A stretch of 64,000 nucleotides of DNA. Origin: Bacteroidales bacterium. Lineage in GTDB: Bacteria; Bacteroidota; Bacteroidia; Bacteroidales; Tenuifilaceae. The position numbers and the translations under genes were made by a program. The notes beneath the pieces were generated by a model that was given only the letters and a program-made list of their open reading frames with translations, had not been told where the DNA came from and did no database searches. The stretch is from positions 1 through 64,000 of the forward strand of contig JABFRB010000014.1 in assembly GCA_013141385.1 (NCBI GenBank). Reading direction: 5' to 3'. This document shows positions 41,481 through 51,664 of the stretch, in pieces. Each line of letters starts with the position of its first letter. Positions within the stretch are counted from its first letter, which is position 1.

Positions 41481-41581
41481 ACAAAACGAAAACTCTTTCC
41501 AACAAGGCACAAAACTATTAGGATGAGCATCCTGAAAAACCTTAAAACCAAAACAATTACTGGAAGATATTAATTGAAAAA

Positions 41582-42151
41582 ATGGAATCACAACGCACAT
41601 TCATAGCCATAAACGTTAAGGTTGAGACGGAATTAGCCACTAAATGGAGGGAACTAAAAAAACTACTTAGCAACGACATTATTAAATGGGTTAATGAGGA
41701 TTCGCTTCATTTAACCCTCTTCTTTTTGGGAGATACTCCAACCGATAAGATTGATACAATTAAACAAAACCTTGAGCGTGAATTACAAGATTTTGCCTCG
41801 TTCAATATTACAATTAAGGGATTTGGAACTTTTGGTCACCCTAAATCGCCTAAGGTTATTTGGGCGGGAATTGCAAATGCTGAAAAGTTAAACCAATTAA
41901 ATAGAATTGTTAGCGGTGCAATAATGCCATTGGGATTTGAGGCGCAATCGGAAAGATTTTCTCCTCACTTTACCCTAGGAAGGGTAAAGCAAATGCGATT
42001 TCCAAACGGTTTAGCCAGCTTTATTAACAATAATGCATCAAATGTTTTGCAAGAGGTTAAGGTTGATGAAGTAATTTTCTACCAGAGTATTTTAAAACCT
42101 AGCGGAGCTATATACAAACCATTAAAAATAATTAAACTCCCTTCCCTTTAA
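41582..42151 (+). CDS. thpR: RNA 2',3'-cyclic phosphodiesterase (2H family)
   Basis: A 189-residue 2H phosphoesterase that opens 2',3'-cyclic phosphates at RNA ends. Both HxTL-type motifs are present: LHLTLFFLG (His43) and PHFTLGR (His129). It starts TFIAINVKVE, usual for the group. The last 20 bp overlap the convergent sugar transferase gene. A role in RNA repair or turnover is inferred from the family. Confidence 0.95.
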   Translation: MESQRTFIAINVKVETELATKWRELKKLLSNDIIKWVNEDSLHLTLFFLGDTPTDKIDTIKQNLERELQDFASFNITIKGFGTFGHPKSPKVIWAGIANAEKLNQLNRIVSGAIMPLGFEAQSERFSPHFTLGRVKQMRFPNGLASFINNNASNVLQEVKVDEVIFYQSILKPSGAIYKPLKIIKLPSL

Positions 42152-43547
42152 AAACGGTGATCAGAGTATAAATTATAATTTTCAGGTCAACAATTAGCGA
42201 CATATTATCAATATAAAGGAGGTCGTACTTTAGCCGTTCCACCATCTGATCCACATTTTCGGCATAGCCGTACTTAACCTGTCCCCAAGATGTAATTCCA
42301 GGTTTTACCTTTTGCAGATGTATATAGTGTGGAGCAATAGCTACAATCTGGTTTACGAAAAATTGTCTTTCAGGTCTTGGTCCCACCAACGACATCTCCC
42401 CCTTAATCACATTAACGAAATTAGGAATTTCATCGAGACGAGTCTTCCTCATAAATCGTCCCAAAGGAGTTACCCTAGTATCTGTTTTACTTGATAACGC
42501 TGGGCCTGATGATTCAGCATCAATATACATCGAGCGGAATTTATATAAAGTAAAAGGTTTTCCGTATTGCCCAACCCGTTCTTGCTTATGGATTATATAA
42601 CCCTTTGAGGTAAGCTTAATCAGAATACATAATAGTAAAACAATAGGTAAAAGGATAATCAATGCTATAAAGGAAAGTACATAATCCATTAGTTGCTTAA
42701 CCTTAACCTGCCAAGAGGGCATCAGCTCAAACGAAATGGTAAATAATGGTGCGCTAAATATTTCGGACATCTTAACCCTTCCCGTTAAATAATCGTAAAG
42801 ACTCGGGATCGCTTTAATCATAACATTAAGGCAGAGCAACTCGTTAATTAGCTTAAGCATGCTCTTATTATCGGTATTATCAAGGGCAAGTAAAACCTCT
42901 TCTATTTTGTATTGTTGAATCACCCCTGCTATGGATTGCATTGAACCTAAATTTGGGATAATACTAGCAAGACCTTCATTAGAATTATCTCCTGTTTCAA
43001 TATAACCTATAATTTTATACCCTTGCGATTTTACCTGAGCCTGAAGCTCGTTGTACAGATCAAGAGCTTTTTTTCCTTCACCAATAATTATTGTAGGATA
43101 ACCATATTTGCGTGTATGAATGCGATGAATTGTAATTGATGTGATTACCAATCGAGGGAAATAGGTGAAAATGAATATAAGAATGAACTGGGTATAAAAA
43201 AGTTTAAAGTAATAAAACGATGATAACACAGATTCTATATTCAATGAGATGAAAAAAATCACAAGAGCACCTAATAATGTTATTCCAATTGAATTACCCA
43301 ATTCTTTAATTCTTGATTTTCTAAAAACATCATTATAGAAACCTGCTAGACTAAAAAGAAATAACCAGAATATGGTAAAAAAGGCTAAACCAAGGTAATA
43401 CTTAGCTAATGCTTCGGAAGGTAGTAAATCAGATGCAATTGAATTATTAGTGAATTTATTTCTATAGTAAACAAATAAAATCCAAGTAATTACTATACCT
43501 ATAAGATCAAAAAAAACACACTTAATAATCTGCTTTTTTCTATTCAC
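42132..43547 (-). CDS. Polyprenyl-phosphate glycosylphosphotransferase (WcaJ/PglC superfamily)
   Basis: A 471-residue integral membrane enzyme that transfers a sugar-1-phosphate to undecaprenyl phosphate, starting a surface polysaccharide or lipid-linked oligosaccharide. It has about four N-terminal membrane helices, a Rossmann-like CoA-binding-type central part (YPTIIIGEGKKALDLYNEL), one more helix (FIALIILLPIVLLLCI), and the catalytic domain with KFRSMYIDAESSG, TRLDEIPNFVNVIKGEMSLVGPRP. Length fits bactoprenyl glucosyl-transferases. No neighbouring polysaccharide genes are present. It is convergent with thpR. Confidence 0.95.
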   Translation of the reverse strand: MNRKKQIIKCVFFDLIGIVITWILFVYYRNKFTNNSIASDLLPSEALAKYYLGLAFFTIFWLFLFSLAGFYNDVFRKSRIKELGNSIGITLLGALVIFFISLNIESVLSSFYYFKLFYTQFILIFIFTYFPRLVITSITIHRIHTRKYGYPTIIIGEGKKALDLYNELQAQVKSQGYKIIGYIETGDNSNEGLASIIPNLGSMQSIAGVIQQYKIEEVLLALDNTDNKSMLKLINELLCLNVMIKAIPSLYDYLTGRVKMSEIFSAPLFTISFELMPSWQVKVKQLMDYVLSFIALIILLPIVLLLCILIKLTSKGYIIHKQERVGQYGKPFTLYKFRSMYIDAESSGPALSSKTDTRVTPLGRFMRKTRLDEIPNFVNVIKGEMSLVGPRPERQFFVNQIVAIAPHYIHLQKVKPGITSWGQVKYGYAENVDQMVERLKYDLLYIDNMSLIVDLKIIIYTLITVFKGKGV

Positions 43548-43696
43548 TGTTCATTTTTTTTGGGGTTCACAATTTAGGTAAAATATACACATTACGAAAA
43601 AATAAGCATCCAATTCTAGGGCAAACTCTTTTAATGATTAGAAATAAGTTTCGTTGTATTTCTTATCCTTTTGTTGATTTTGTCTGTTATATAAAG

Positions 43697-43747
43697 ACAA
43701 TAGTTCGTTAAAGTTTTATTATTGATTTGTAACATATTGTTTTTGTG
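43697..43747. repeat. 51-bp dispersed repeat, copy 2 (inverted)
   Basis: Inverted relative of 14236-14286 with three mismatches. Between this and 43818 a second inverted pair, TTTGGTGGC/GCCACCAAAA, forms a hairpin around a TAATAGCC block also present near 14230. Confidence 0.7.
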
Positions 43748-43860
43748 ATATTTTGTGTTTTCGTGTTTTGGTGGCAAAAATTTTATAATAGCCACAAAAT
43801 CACCTAGCCACCAAAATACACCAAAAAGTTTACCGAACTATTGTAAATAAATATCATTGA

Positions 43861-45435
43861 CTAAACCGACTTGAAATTCAATTGAAGATATCTTGCTACT
43901 CCTTCTGCCGATCTTTCACCATCAACTGCTGAGGATACTATACCACCAGCATAACCAGCACCTTCCCCAGAAGGAAAAAGTCCATTAATCCTAATATGTT
44001 GTAGTGTTTCAGGGTCACGTGGTATGCGAACTGGGGATGATGTTCGGGATTCAACACCCAGAATGATTGCATCGTTCGTAAGGAATCCTTTCATTTTTTT
44101 GCCAAACTCTTTAAATCCTTCCTGCAAACGAATGGAAATATCTTTGGGTAACCACTCATGCATTGCCGATGAGGTTGTACCTGGATGATAAGAACAAATT
44201 GGTAAGGAACTAGAGAATCGTCCATTTACAAAATCATCAAGCCTTTGAGCTGGTGCTTTTACTCCAAATTCACCATATTTAGCCGCAAGTGTTTCTAGAT
44301 GATGCTGATATTCTAACCCTGCCTGTTCACCAAACTTAGAATAAGAAGCTACATCTTCGAGCCGAACCTCAACAACCATCCCAGAATTTGCAAAAAGGGA
44401 ATTCCTTTGCGAAGGAGACATTCCGTTAACCACCACCTCGCCCGGTGATGTTGCCGCAGGAACAATAAATCCGCCGGGGCACATGCAAAACGAGTAAACC
44501 CCTCTCCCATTAACCTGATGAACCAGATTGTAGGATGATGCTGGAAGAAATTCATCCCGCTTGGTTCCGTGGTATTGAATGCGGTCAATTAACTCCTGAG
44601 AGTGTTCCACCCTAACCCCCATGGCAAAAGCCTTTGCCTCAATTTGTATCCCTTGATTTATAAGCGTTTGATAGATATCACGGGCAGAGTGGCCTGTAGC
44701 CAGTATTACAGCACGTCCCTCAACAACTTGTCCATCTGAAAGTTTAACACCTCTTGCACTATTGTCTTTAACAATAATGGATTCAACCCTACTATTGAAT
44801 AAAAACTGTCCCCCATGATCAAGAATTGTCTCTCTAATTTTAACAATTACTCCCGGAAGTTTATTTGTTCCTATATGTGGGTGCGCTTCGTAAATAATAT
44901 TCTCGTCGGCACCATGATTATGTAATGCAAAAAGAACCCTTTTGAAATCGCCTCTCTTCTTTGAACGGGTATAAAGTTTTCCATCGGAGAATGTACCTGC
45001 TCCGCCTTCACCAAAGGCATAATTCGAATCGGGGTTAAGATTGTGCTCTCGACTTAGTAAAGCGATGTCTCGTTTACGGTCGCTAACAGGTTTTCCTCGT
45101 TCTACGATAACTGGTTTGATGCCAAGTTCTAATAGTTTGAGCGCAGCAAAAAGTCCTGCTGGCCCAGCACCAACAATTACAATAGGTTCAGCATTTCTAA
45201 CATCTTTATAAATAAACTCAGGAGCATCAGTAAAAAGAGGTTCTTGTGGCCCGAATACACGCACACCTATATTTACCTTTATTTTAGCCTTACGTGCATC
45301 AATTGATTTACGTGTAATAATATATTCACCAACCTGATCGACCTTTAAATTAAGCTTTGAAGCAATCACTTTTTTGACTTGCAATGGATCAACTGCCTGA
45401 TATGGTGAAAGTTCTACGTTTATATCGATGGGCAT
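43861..45435 (-). CDS. FAD-dependent dehydrogenase, COG2509-like
   Basis: A 524-residue flavoprotein. A small N-terminal domain (1-75) precedes the FAD-binding IVIVGAGPAGLFAALKLLEL motif near residue 85. The YAFGEGGAGTFSDGKLYTRSKK segment is characteristic of this uncharacterised dehydrogenase family, and SGEGAGYAGGIVSSAVDG closes the FAD domain. The substrate is not established. It is a single gene flanked by short spacers. Confidence 0.93.
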   Translation of the reverse strand: MPIDINVELSPYQAVDPLQVKKVIASKLNLKVDQVGEYIITRKSIDARKAKIKVNIGVRVFGPQEPLFTDAPEFIYKDVRNAEPIVIVGAGPAGLFAALKLLELGIKPVIVERGKPVSDRKRDIALLSREHNLNPDSNYAFGEGGAGTFSDGKLYTRSKKRGDFKRVLFALHNHGADENIIYEAHPHIGTNKLPGVIVKIRETILDHGGQFLFNSRVESIIVKDNSARGVKLSDGQVVEGRAVILATGHSARDIYQTLINQGIQIEAKAFAMGVRVEHSQELIDRIQYHGTKRDEFLPASSYNLVHQVNGRGVYSFCMCPGGFIVPAATSPGEVVVNGMSPSQRNSLFANSGMVVEVRLEDVASYSKFGEQAGLEYQHHLETLAAKYGEFGVKAPAQRLDDFVNGRFSSSLPICSYHPGTTSSAMHEWLPKDISIRLQEGFKEFGKKMKGFLTNDAIILGVESRTSSPVRIPRDPETLQHIRINGLFPSGEGAGYAGGIVSSAVDGERSAEGVARYLQLNFKSV

Positions 45436-45559
45436 TATCGGTTATGAGTTTTGAATTATTGTTTGTTGATGAAGATACGCTGGTTGAATATTTTATCTTT
45501 TTCTTCTAACTACTGACTTCGGTCTTCCGACTTCCATCTTCCGTCTTCTAACTAACTTC

Positions 45560-46309
45560 TTACTCAAAATGAAACGCTACAATGAAAATCTGGGAGTTTA
45601 TTTTACTAATAGCCTGAACATAATTCTCAGAGCCAATTGCATTATCGCTTGACAAAACATTATTAAGCCCAATGGAATACTTAAATTCTATAGAAAACTT
45701 AAAATACTGAAGAAAGAAATCGGTTCCAAAACCAATTTCATAGTATATATCGCTCTTTACCAATCGAAGAAGAACGCCTTCCTCAACATTTAACTTTTTA
45801 TGAGTGGCCAAATCTATCCTGTAATTGCCACCAGCTAAAACATAAGGTCTAAAATTATTTATTCTATTAGCAGAATATTTGATACCAAGGGGAAACTCTA
45901 TAAAAGAGGATTCAATCTTCATCTGCTTCGCCAACATATTCGCAGGAAAAAAGAAATTAAGGTTACGCTGCCCAAAACCATACCCAGGCAGAAAACGTAA
46001 ATGAAAGTTTTCATTTAAACGATAATCTACTATCGCATTAACATTAAAACCAGGAACAATATGGCTGACATCGGCAAAATACTGTGTAGTATCCTTTAAA
46101 TCTTTTGAAATTTCGATACCTCTCCCATTCTTAATTTTGAAATCCATTGAATTTATGCCAATAGAAAATCCGAATCGTAACTTTTTACCCACATCATATT
46201 CAGGATCATTAAGCAATACAGGTTTCTTATACTGCGCATTGGCAAAAAAGGCCAAAATCAGCATTACAAATAAAACAAAGTATTTCTTGGAGTTTTTCAC
46301 TATAAACAA
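45560..46309 (-). CDS. porT: PorT-type type IX secretion outer-membrane protein
   Basis: A 249-residue beta-barrel protein with a signal peptide (KYFVLFVMLILAFFANA). It is required in its family for T9SS secretion and gliding. Strand-rich segments such as KKLRFGFSIGINSMDFKI and the closing SKINSQIFIVAFHFE match PorT/SprT. Its position downstream of ubiE is the usual one in Bacteroidota. The T9SS-tagged protein at 37899 shows that the secretion system is in use. The promoter is not obvious; expression with purL-ubiE is possible. Confidence 0.85.
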   Translation of the reverse strand: MFIVKNSKKYFVLFVMLILAFFANAQYKKPVLLNDPEYDVGKKLRFGFSIGINSMDFKIKNGRGIEISKDLKDTTQYFADVSHIVPGFNVNAIVDYRLNENFHLRFLPGYGFGQRNLNFFFPANMLAKQMKIESSFIEFPLGIKYSANRINNFRPYVLAGGNYRIDLATHKKLNVEEGVLLRLVKSDIYYEIGFGTDFFLQYFKFSIEFKYSIGLNNVLSSDNAIGSENYVQAISKINSQIFIVAFHFE

Positions 46310-46396
46310 ATTGCCTAATAGAAACGAGTTACTTTTATAAATATTATCTCAATAAATACTTAGAGTGCCTAAAGTACTTCAAGTGCCTAGAATGTC

Positions 46397-47137
46397 TTAG
46401 TTGCTTATAGTTACTTTAATCTTTTCTCCTTCGTAAATGGTTGCTATTCCAAAACTTAACTTTTGATATTTGCAAGATGTAAAACCTGCCTCCTCCATCA
46501 ACTTAATAAAATTCAACCCATCAGGAAATGCACTTACCGACTCTGGCAGATAGGTGTAAGCCTTTTTATGACCTGAAACCATTCGCCCAATTAATGGAAG
46601 TATTGCCCAAAAATAAAAACGGTAAAGTTGTGCCATAGGGAAACGACGAGGCATTGAAAATTCTAAAATATAGTATTTTCCATTTTGCCTTAAAACTCGG
46701 TAAGTCTCGACCATTCCTGCAACTGGGTTCTCGAAATTTCGTACTCCAAAAGCCACCATAGCAGAATCGAATGATTCATCGGCAAAGGGGAGTGATAAGG
46801 AATCGCCTTGTTTTAAGGTTATTCTGTTAGATAAATTAAGGTTTTCAACCTTTTTTCTGCCTACCTCAAGCATATTTTCAGACAGATCAACCCCTGTAAT
46901 TTTAACCTCAGGGAGTTTCTTTGCTAGCACAATAGCCAAATCTGCTGTACCAGTAGCAATATCAAGAACATCGGAAGGTTTTTCAGCAATAACTTTCCGA
47001 ATAACCTTTCGTCTCCAAATCTTATCAATTCCAAGGCTTAAGAAGTGGTTTAGAAAATCGTATTTAGGGGCAATGTCATTAAACATTGCCTCTACCTGCT
47101 GTGTTTTGCTTCCTTGATTTGCGTTGTTGCTCATCAT
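46397..47137 (-). CDS. ubiE: Demethylmenaquinone methyltransferase
   Basis: A 246-residue SAM-dependent C-methyltransferase that makes menaquinone from demethylmenaquinone (menG/ubiE). Motif I is VLDIATGTADLAIVLAKK, and FGVRNFENPVAGMVETYRVL is the family signature. Its start directly abuts the purL stop, so it is cotranscribed with purL. Start: two consecutive ATG codons, the first used here. Confidence 0.96.
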   Translation of the reverse strand: MMSNNANQGSKTQQVEAMFNDIAPKYDFLNHFLSLGIDKIWRRKVIRKVIAEKPSDVLDIATGTADLAIVLAKKLPEVKITGVDLSENMLEVGRKKVENLNLSNRITLKQGDSLSLPFADESFDSAMVAFGVRNFENPVAGMVETYRVLRQNGKYYILEFSMPRRFPMAQLYRFYFWAILPLIGRMVSGHKKAYTYLPESVSAFPDGLNFIKLMEEAGFTSCKYQKLSFGIATIYEGEKIKVTISN

Positions 47138-49381
47138 CTACAATACAGAATTTTGACCAGCAACCAACTCATCGATAGCATTATCGTAAATTTTCTTTAA
47201 GTCTGCGATAAAACCAAATGAAACATCATCAATTCTTATTTCGGATTTTGTAACATGCCCAATAGCAAAGAAAGGTATCTTGTTATCAACCATGTAATCG
47301 ATAAAATGGGTTTCGCGTGAAGTTGATACAGTGACAATAATTCTACCCTGCGATTCCCCAAACAAAAACGCATCGTTTCTTACCTCAGCATCAGTAGTGA
47401 TATCAAATCCTAAACCTCGTGGCATTGCACTCTCAAGCAAAGCAATAAACAAACCACCATCCGAAACATCATGAGCCGATTGGATATAATTCTTGCTGAT
47501 TAACTGGTAAACGGCTTGTTGAACTCTATATTCCTCGTCCAAATCGAAGTAGGGAGCGGGAGATTCTTTTACACCATGATAGCTGTATAGATACTCTGAT
47601 GATGCAATATCATTATGTGAGCGACCAATCAAGAAAATCATATGACCCTTCTCCTTGAATGCGAGCGTTGTATGATGATTCTTGTTCTCCAACAAACCTA
47701 TCATACCAATTGTTGGTGTTGGAAAAACTGCTTCCTCCTTACCCCCTATTGATGCCTGATTATAGAAACTAACATTACCGCCGGTTACAGGGGTTTTGAA
47801 TTTTTCACAAGCCAGTCCCATCCCCTTAATTACGTTTACAAACTGCCAATATACTTCAGGATTATAAGGGTTTCCAAAGTTTAAGCAGTTTGTTATTGCT
47901 AAAGGTTTTCCGCCTGTACAAACAATATTACGTGCTGCTTCGGAAACAGCTATCATTGCTCCTATTTCCGGATCAGCCTTAACGTACCTTGAATTACAAT
48001 CAACAGTCATAACCAAAGCCCTATTTGTGCCTTTAAGGTTGTAGACACCAGCATCGGAGGGAAAATTAGTACTCATATTACCAGTGCCAATCATGGTATC
48101 GTACTGCTCATAAATCCAACGCTTTGAGGCAATATTAGGATGACGTACCATTTGTAAAGCCACCTCATGTAAATCTTGTGGTTCAGGTATTTTATTGATA
48201 TCGAATTTTTTGTACTTTTTGTAGTAAGCAGGTTCTTTGTACTCCCTATCATAAACAGGAGCGCCTCCACCTAATACTAATGATGAAGCTGGTACATCGG
48301 CAACCTTTTCTCCATGATAGAAGAATTCCAACCTATCGCCTTTGGTTACTTCACCTATAATAGCATAACTTAAATCCCATTTGTTAAGAACATTTTCAAT
48401 ATCCTTCTCACGTCCTTTATGAACTACCATTAGCATACGTTCTTGCGACTCAGAAAGCAATATTTCAAATGCTTCAATATTTTTTTGTCTTAGTGGAACT
48501 TTATCAAGGCTAATTCTCATGCCATGCTTTCCTTTTTCAGACATCTCTGAAGTTGAGCAGATAATGCCCGCAGCACCCATATCCTGCATACCAACTAGAG
48601 CTCCTGTTTTAATGACCTCTAACGAAGCTTCCAAAAGTATTTTCTCCTGAAATGGGTCTCCAACTTGAATTGATGGGATATCATCGGCAGAATCTTCAGT
48701 AATATTAGCAGATGCAAAGGTTGCACCATGAATACCATCCTTACCTGTAGCTGATCCAACAATATATATTGGATTTCCCTCTCCCTTTGAAATTGCCGAT
48801 ACAACATTTCTCTTTTCAACTAATCCAACCGACATAGCGTTAACTAGCGGGTTCATGGTATATGATTCATCAAAAAACACCTCACCACCAAGAACAGGAA
48901 TACCAAAAGCGTTGCCATAATCGCCAATTCCTTTAACAACACCTTTGATTAGCCATTTTGTTCTATCCAACTTAAGGCTACCAAAACGAAGTGAGTTAAG
49001 CTGTGCAACTGGTCTCGCACCCATTGTAAAAATATCACGATTAATTCCACCAACTCCTGTGGCAGCACCCTGATAGGGTTCAACAGCACATGGATGGTTG
49101 TGAGATTCTATTTTGAAGGCACAAGCCATTCCATCGCCAATATCAACCAATCCGGCATTTTCAGTACCGGCTTCGGCAAGTATTTGCTCACCTTTACGGG
49201 GTAAGGTTTTTAGCCATTTGATTGAATTCTTATAGGAAGCATGCTCTGACCACATTACTGAGTAGATACTAAGCTCAGTATAATTAGGTACTCGACCAAG
49301 AATTTTTTTAATCATTTCAAACTCTTCAGGCAGCAGTCCAAGCTCCCTTGCGGTTTCGAGATTTACTTCAATTGATGACAT
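47138..49381 (-). CDS. purL: Phosphoribosylformylglycinamidine synthase subunit PurL
   Basis: A 747-residue small-type PurL, the ATP-dependent synthase of the fourth step of purine synthesis. It needs PurQ and PurS, which must lie elsewhere. WSEHASYKNSIKWLK near the start, AATGVGGINRDIFTMGARPVA, and DMGAAGIICSTSEMSEKG are typical. It heads a purL-ubiE(-porT) operon. A CAAAAATA box at 49425-49432 gives a TATTTTTG promoter element on the minus strand. Confidence 0.97.
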   Translation of the reverse strand: MSSIEVNLETARELGLLPEEFEMIKKILGRVPNYTELSIYSVMWSEHASYKNSIKWLKTLPRKGEQILAEAGTENAGLVDIGDGMACAFKIESHNHPCAVEPYQGAATGVGGINRDIFTMGARPVAQLNSLRFGSLKLDRTKWLIKGVVKGIGDYGNAFGIPVLGGEVFFDESYTMNPLVNAMSVGLVEKRNVVSAISKGEGNPIYIVGSATGKDGIHGATFASANITEDSADDIPSIQVGDPFQEKILLEASLEVIKTGALVGMQDMGAAGIICSTSEMSEKGKHGMRISLDKVPLRQKNIEAFEILLSESQERMLMVVHKGREKDIENVLNKWDLSYAIIGEVTKGDRLEFFYHGEKVADVPASSLVLGGGAPVYDREYKEPAYYKKYKKFDINKIPEPQDLHEVALQMVRHPNIASKRWIYEQYDTMIGTGNMSTNFPSDAGVYNLKGTNRALVMTVDCNSRYVKADPEIGAMIAVSEAARNIVCTGGKPLAITNCLNFGNPYNPEVYWQFVNVIKGMGLACEKFKTPVTGGNVSFYNQASIGGKEEAVFPTPTIGMIGLLENKNHHTTLAFKEKGHMIFLIGRSHNDIASSEYLYSYHGVKESPAPYFDLDEEYRVQQAVYQLISKNYIQSAHDVSDGGLFIALLESAMPRGLGFDITTDAEVRNDAFLFGESQGRIIVTVSTSRETHFIDYMVDNKIPFFAIGHVTKSEIRIDDVSFGFIADLKKIYDNAIDELVAGQNSVL

Positions 49382-49606
49382 GTTTTTATGGTATTGTGTA
49401 TTTTAATTAACTTTAAAACTGAGCCAAAAATACTAACATTAAGTAAGAAGCCCATCAATCAATCTATCAATTTTTTATTATACTATTATTCAATTACTTA
49501 CAAATACTTTTATTAAACAAATCAACAATTTTAAGTAGCAAACCCTTTTTTTATTAATTTTACAGTCCTTTAAAAAATTATTAAAAATACAAAATAATTG
49601 AATTAC

Positions 49607-50362
49607 ATGAAGATAGCATTAATCACTGGCGCAACATCAGGAATCGGAAGAAGTACAGCCATTAAACTTGCAGAAAATAATTTTAACCTAATTTTAACAG
49701 GAAGACGTGTCGATTTGCTTGATGCCCTTAAGCGTGAAATTGAAGTAAAGTATAAAAGAGATGTTCTTACATTAAATTTTGATATCAGAATTAAGGAGTC
49801 TGTTGACAAAGCGATAGACAGCTTACCCGAGAGGTGGCAAAAAATTGATGTTCTGGTAAATAATGCTGGTCTAGCGGTTGGTCTAAATCATATACAAGAT
49901 GGAGATGTTGATGATTGGGAACGAATGATTGATACCAATGTTAAAGGGCTACTCTATATCACACGAAAAGTAGCACCAATAATGGTTGAACGCAGAAAAG
50001 GTCATATTGTTAATATTGGATCAATTGCTGGAACTCAAATCTATGAGAACGGGAATGTTTACTGTGCATCCAAACATGCTGTTCATGCTATTTCTCAGGG
50101 AATGAGAGTAGATATGCTTAAACATGGTATTAAAGTTACTGAAATACGCCCAGGTCTTATTGAAACAGAATTTTCACTTGTAAGATTTAAAGGCGATAAA
50201 GAGATGGCTAAAAAACCCTACGATGGTTTAACTCCATTATTTGCAGAAGATATTGCAGAAACTATACTTTTTGTTTTAACTAGACCAGATCACGTTTGTA
50301 TTAATGATATTGATATTACTCCTACCGCACAAGCGAATGCAATCTCTGCTTATAGAAAATAA
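49607..50362 (+). CDS. SDR family NAD(P)-dependent oxidoreductase
   Basis: A 251-residue short-chain dehydrogenase with TGATSGIGRSTA at the N-terminus, VLVNNAGLAVG, Ser in NIGSIAG and YCASKHA. It is of the YdfG-like group, whose members act on 3-hydroxy acids such as serine or 3-hydroxypropionate; the substrate here is not fixed. The ATG at 49607 is used rather than a TTG nine bases upstream. Confidence 0.93.
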   Translation: MKIALITGATSGIGRSTAIKLAENNFNLILTGRRVDLLDALKREIEVKYKRDVLTLNFDIRIKESVDKAIDSLPERWQKIDVLVNNAGLAVGLNHIQDGDVDDWERMIDTNVKGLLYITRKVAPIMVERRKGHIVNIGSIAGTQIYENGNVYCASKHAVHAISQGMRVDMLKHGIKVTEIRPGLIETEFSLVRFKGDKEMAKKPYDGLTPLFAEDIAETILFVLTRPDHVCINDIDITPTAQANAISAYRK

Positions 50363-50571
50363 AAACTGCTGGTTGTTGAGTACTGTTTTTGATGCTGTGA
50401 TTAGTTGAAGTTGCTCATTAATTGATGCGACTTAATATATTACTGATTACAAGTATTATACCCTGCAATTAGCCAACATTTAAGATTTAGGAATCCCAAT
50501 TTGAATTAATTAGATAATAAACTACATTTAAAGCCTATTTCAATCACCCTTTCCCAAACACCAAGCCGATT

Positions 50572-51645
50572 ATGTTTGAATATACTTTTCTTAGGGATTA
50601 TACAACCCAACTTTTCATAAAGATGGGATGTCCTATTCAGGATGCAAAAATCGTGGCAGATGTTCTAATGGCGGCTGAACTACGTGGAATTCCATCGCAC
50701 GGGTTGATGAGGGTAAAGGACTACTTCCTTATGGTTGATGCGGGCAGAATTAATGTTAATCCAAAAGTTAAGATAATACACGAAACACCTTCTACTGCTA
50801 CTGTTGATGGTGATAATGCGCTAGGCCCAGTTGCAGCAAAATTTTCAATGGAGGTTGCAATCAAAAAAGCAAATAGCGTTGGAACAGGCTGGGTGGCTAC
50901 AAAAAATAGTAATCACTTTGGAATAGCAGGTTTCTACTCAATGATGGCTCTTGAGCACGATATGACTGGTATAACCATGACTAATGCCAATCCACTTGTA
51001 GTACCAACATTCTCTGTGAGCAAATTCATGGGGACAAATCCAATTGCAGTTGCTATTCCTACACTAAATCAACCACCCTTTGTTGCTGATTTTGCAACAA
51101 CACCCATTGCCCGTGGCAAATTGGCAATCATGGGGAAAAAGGGTTTAAAAGCGCCTCTCGGATTAGTCCAAGATGCCAAAGGAAATCCAACTGATGATCC
51201 CGACACCCTACTTCGCGGAGGAGCAATACTACCCCTTGGTGGTGATACTATCCACGGTGGGCATAAGGGATATTGCATGACGGCTCTAGTTGATATTTTC
51301 TCTTCTGTTTTTTCTGGCGCAAACTTTGGTCCATTTGTACCACCTCAAGTTGCATATCTCCCTTTGCTAGAAAAATCTGTTGGTGAGGGGCTCGGTCATT
51401 TCTTTGGAGCCATGCGGATTGATTCATTTCGTCCCGCAAATGATTTTAAGCAAAAAATGGATGAGTGGATTGATACCTTTAGGAACGCCGAAAGCGGTGA
51501 AAATCAACCAAAGGTTATGATTCCGGGTGATCCAGAAAGGTTGAACGAAGAAAAACTTCGTAAGGAGGGGATTACCATTATGCCCCAAGTTCTTACTGAA
51601 CTGAATGAAGTTGCCGGGAAATTGGGAATTGATATTTTGGGTTGA
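50572..51645 (+). CDS. Malate/L-lactate/ureidoglycolate dehydrogenase family protein
   Basis: A 357-residue Ldh_2-type NAD(P)-dependent 2-hydroxyacid dehydrogenase. ELRGIPSHGLMRVKDY with the catalytic His, NSNHFGIAGFYSMMAL, and FADFATTPIARGK-like PPFVADFATTPIARGKL are family landmarks. The substrate (malate, lactate or others) is unclear. It is monocistronic, with a 200-bp AT-rich leader. Confidence 0.93.
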   Translation: MFEYTFLRDYTTQLFIKMGCPIQDAKIVADVLMAAELRGIPSHGLMRVKDYFLMVDAGRINVNPKVKIIHETPSTATVDGDNALGPVAAKFSMEVAIKKANSVGTGWVATKNSNHFGIAGFYSMMALEHDMTGITMTNANPLVVPTFSVSKFMGTNPIAVAIPTLNQPPFVADFATTPIARGKLAIMGKKGLKAPLGLVQDAKGNPTDDPDTLLRGGAILPLGGDTIHGGHKGYCMTALVDIFSSVFSGANFGPFVPPQVAYLPLLEKSVGEGLGHFFGAMRIDSFRPANDFKQKMDEWIDTFRNAESGENQPKVMIPGDPERLNEEKLRKEGITIMPQVLTELNEVAGKLGIDILG

Positions 51646-51664
51646 GAAATAGCTGAGTTATCTT

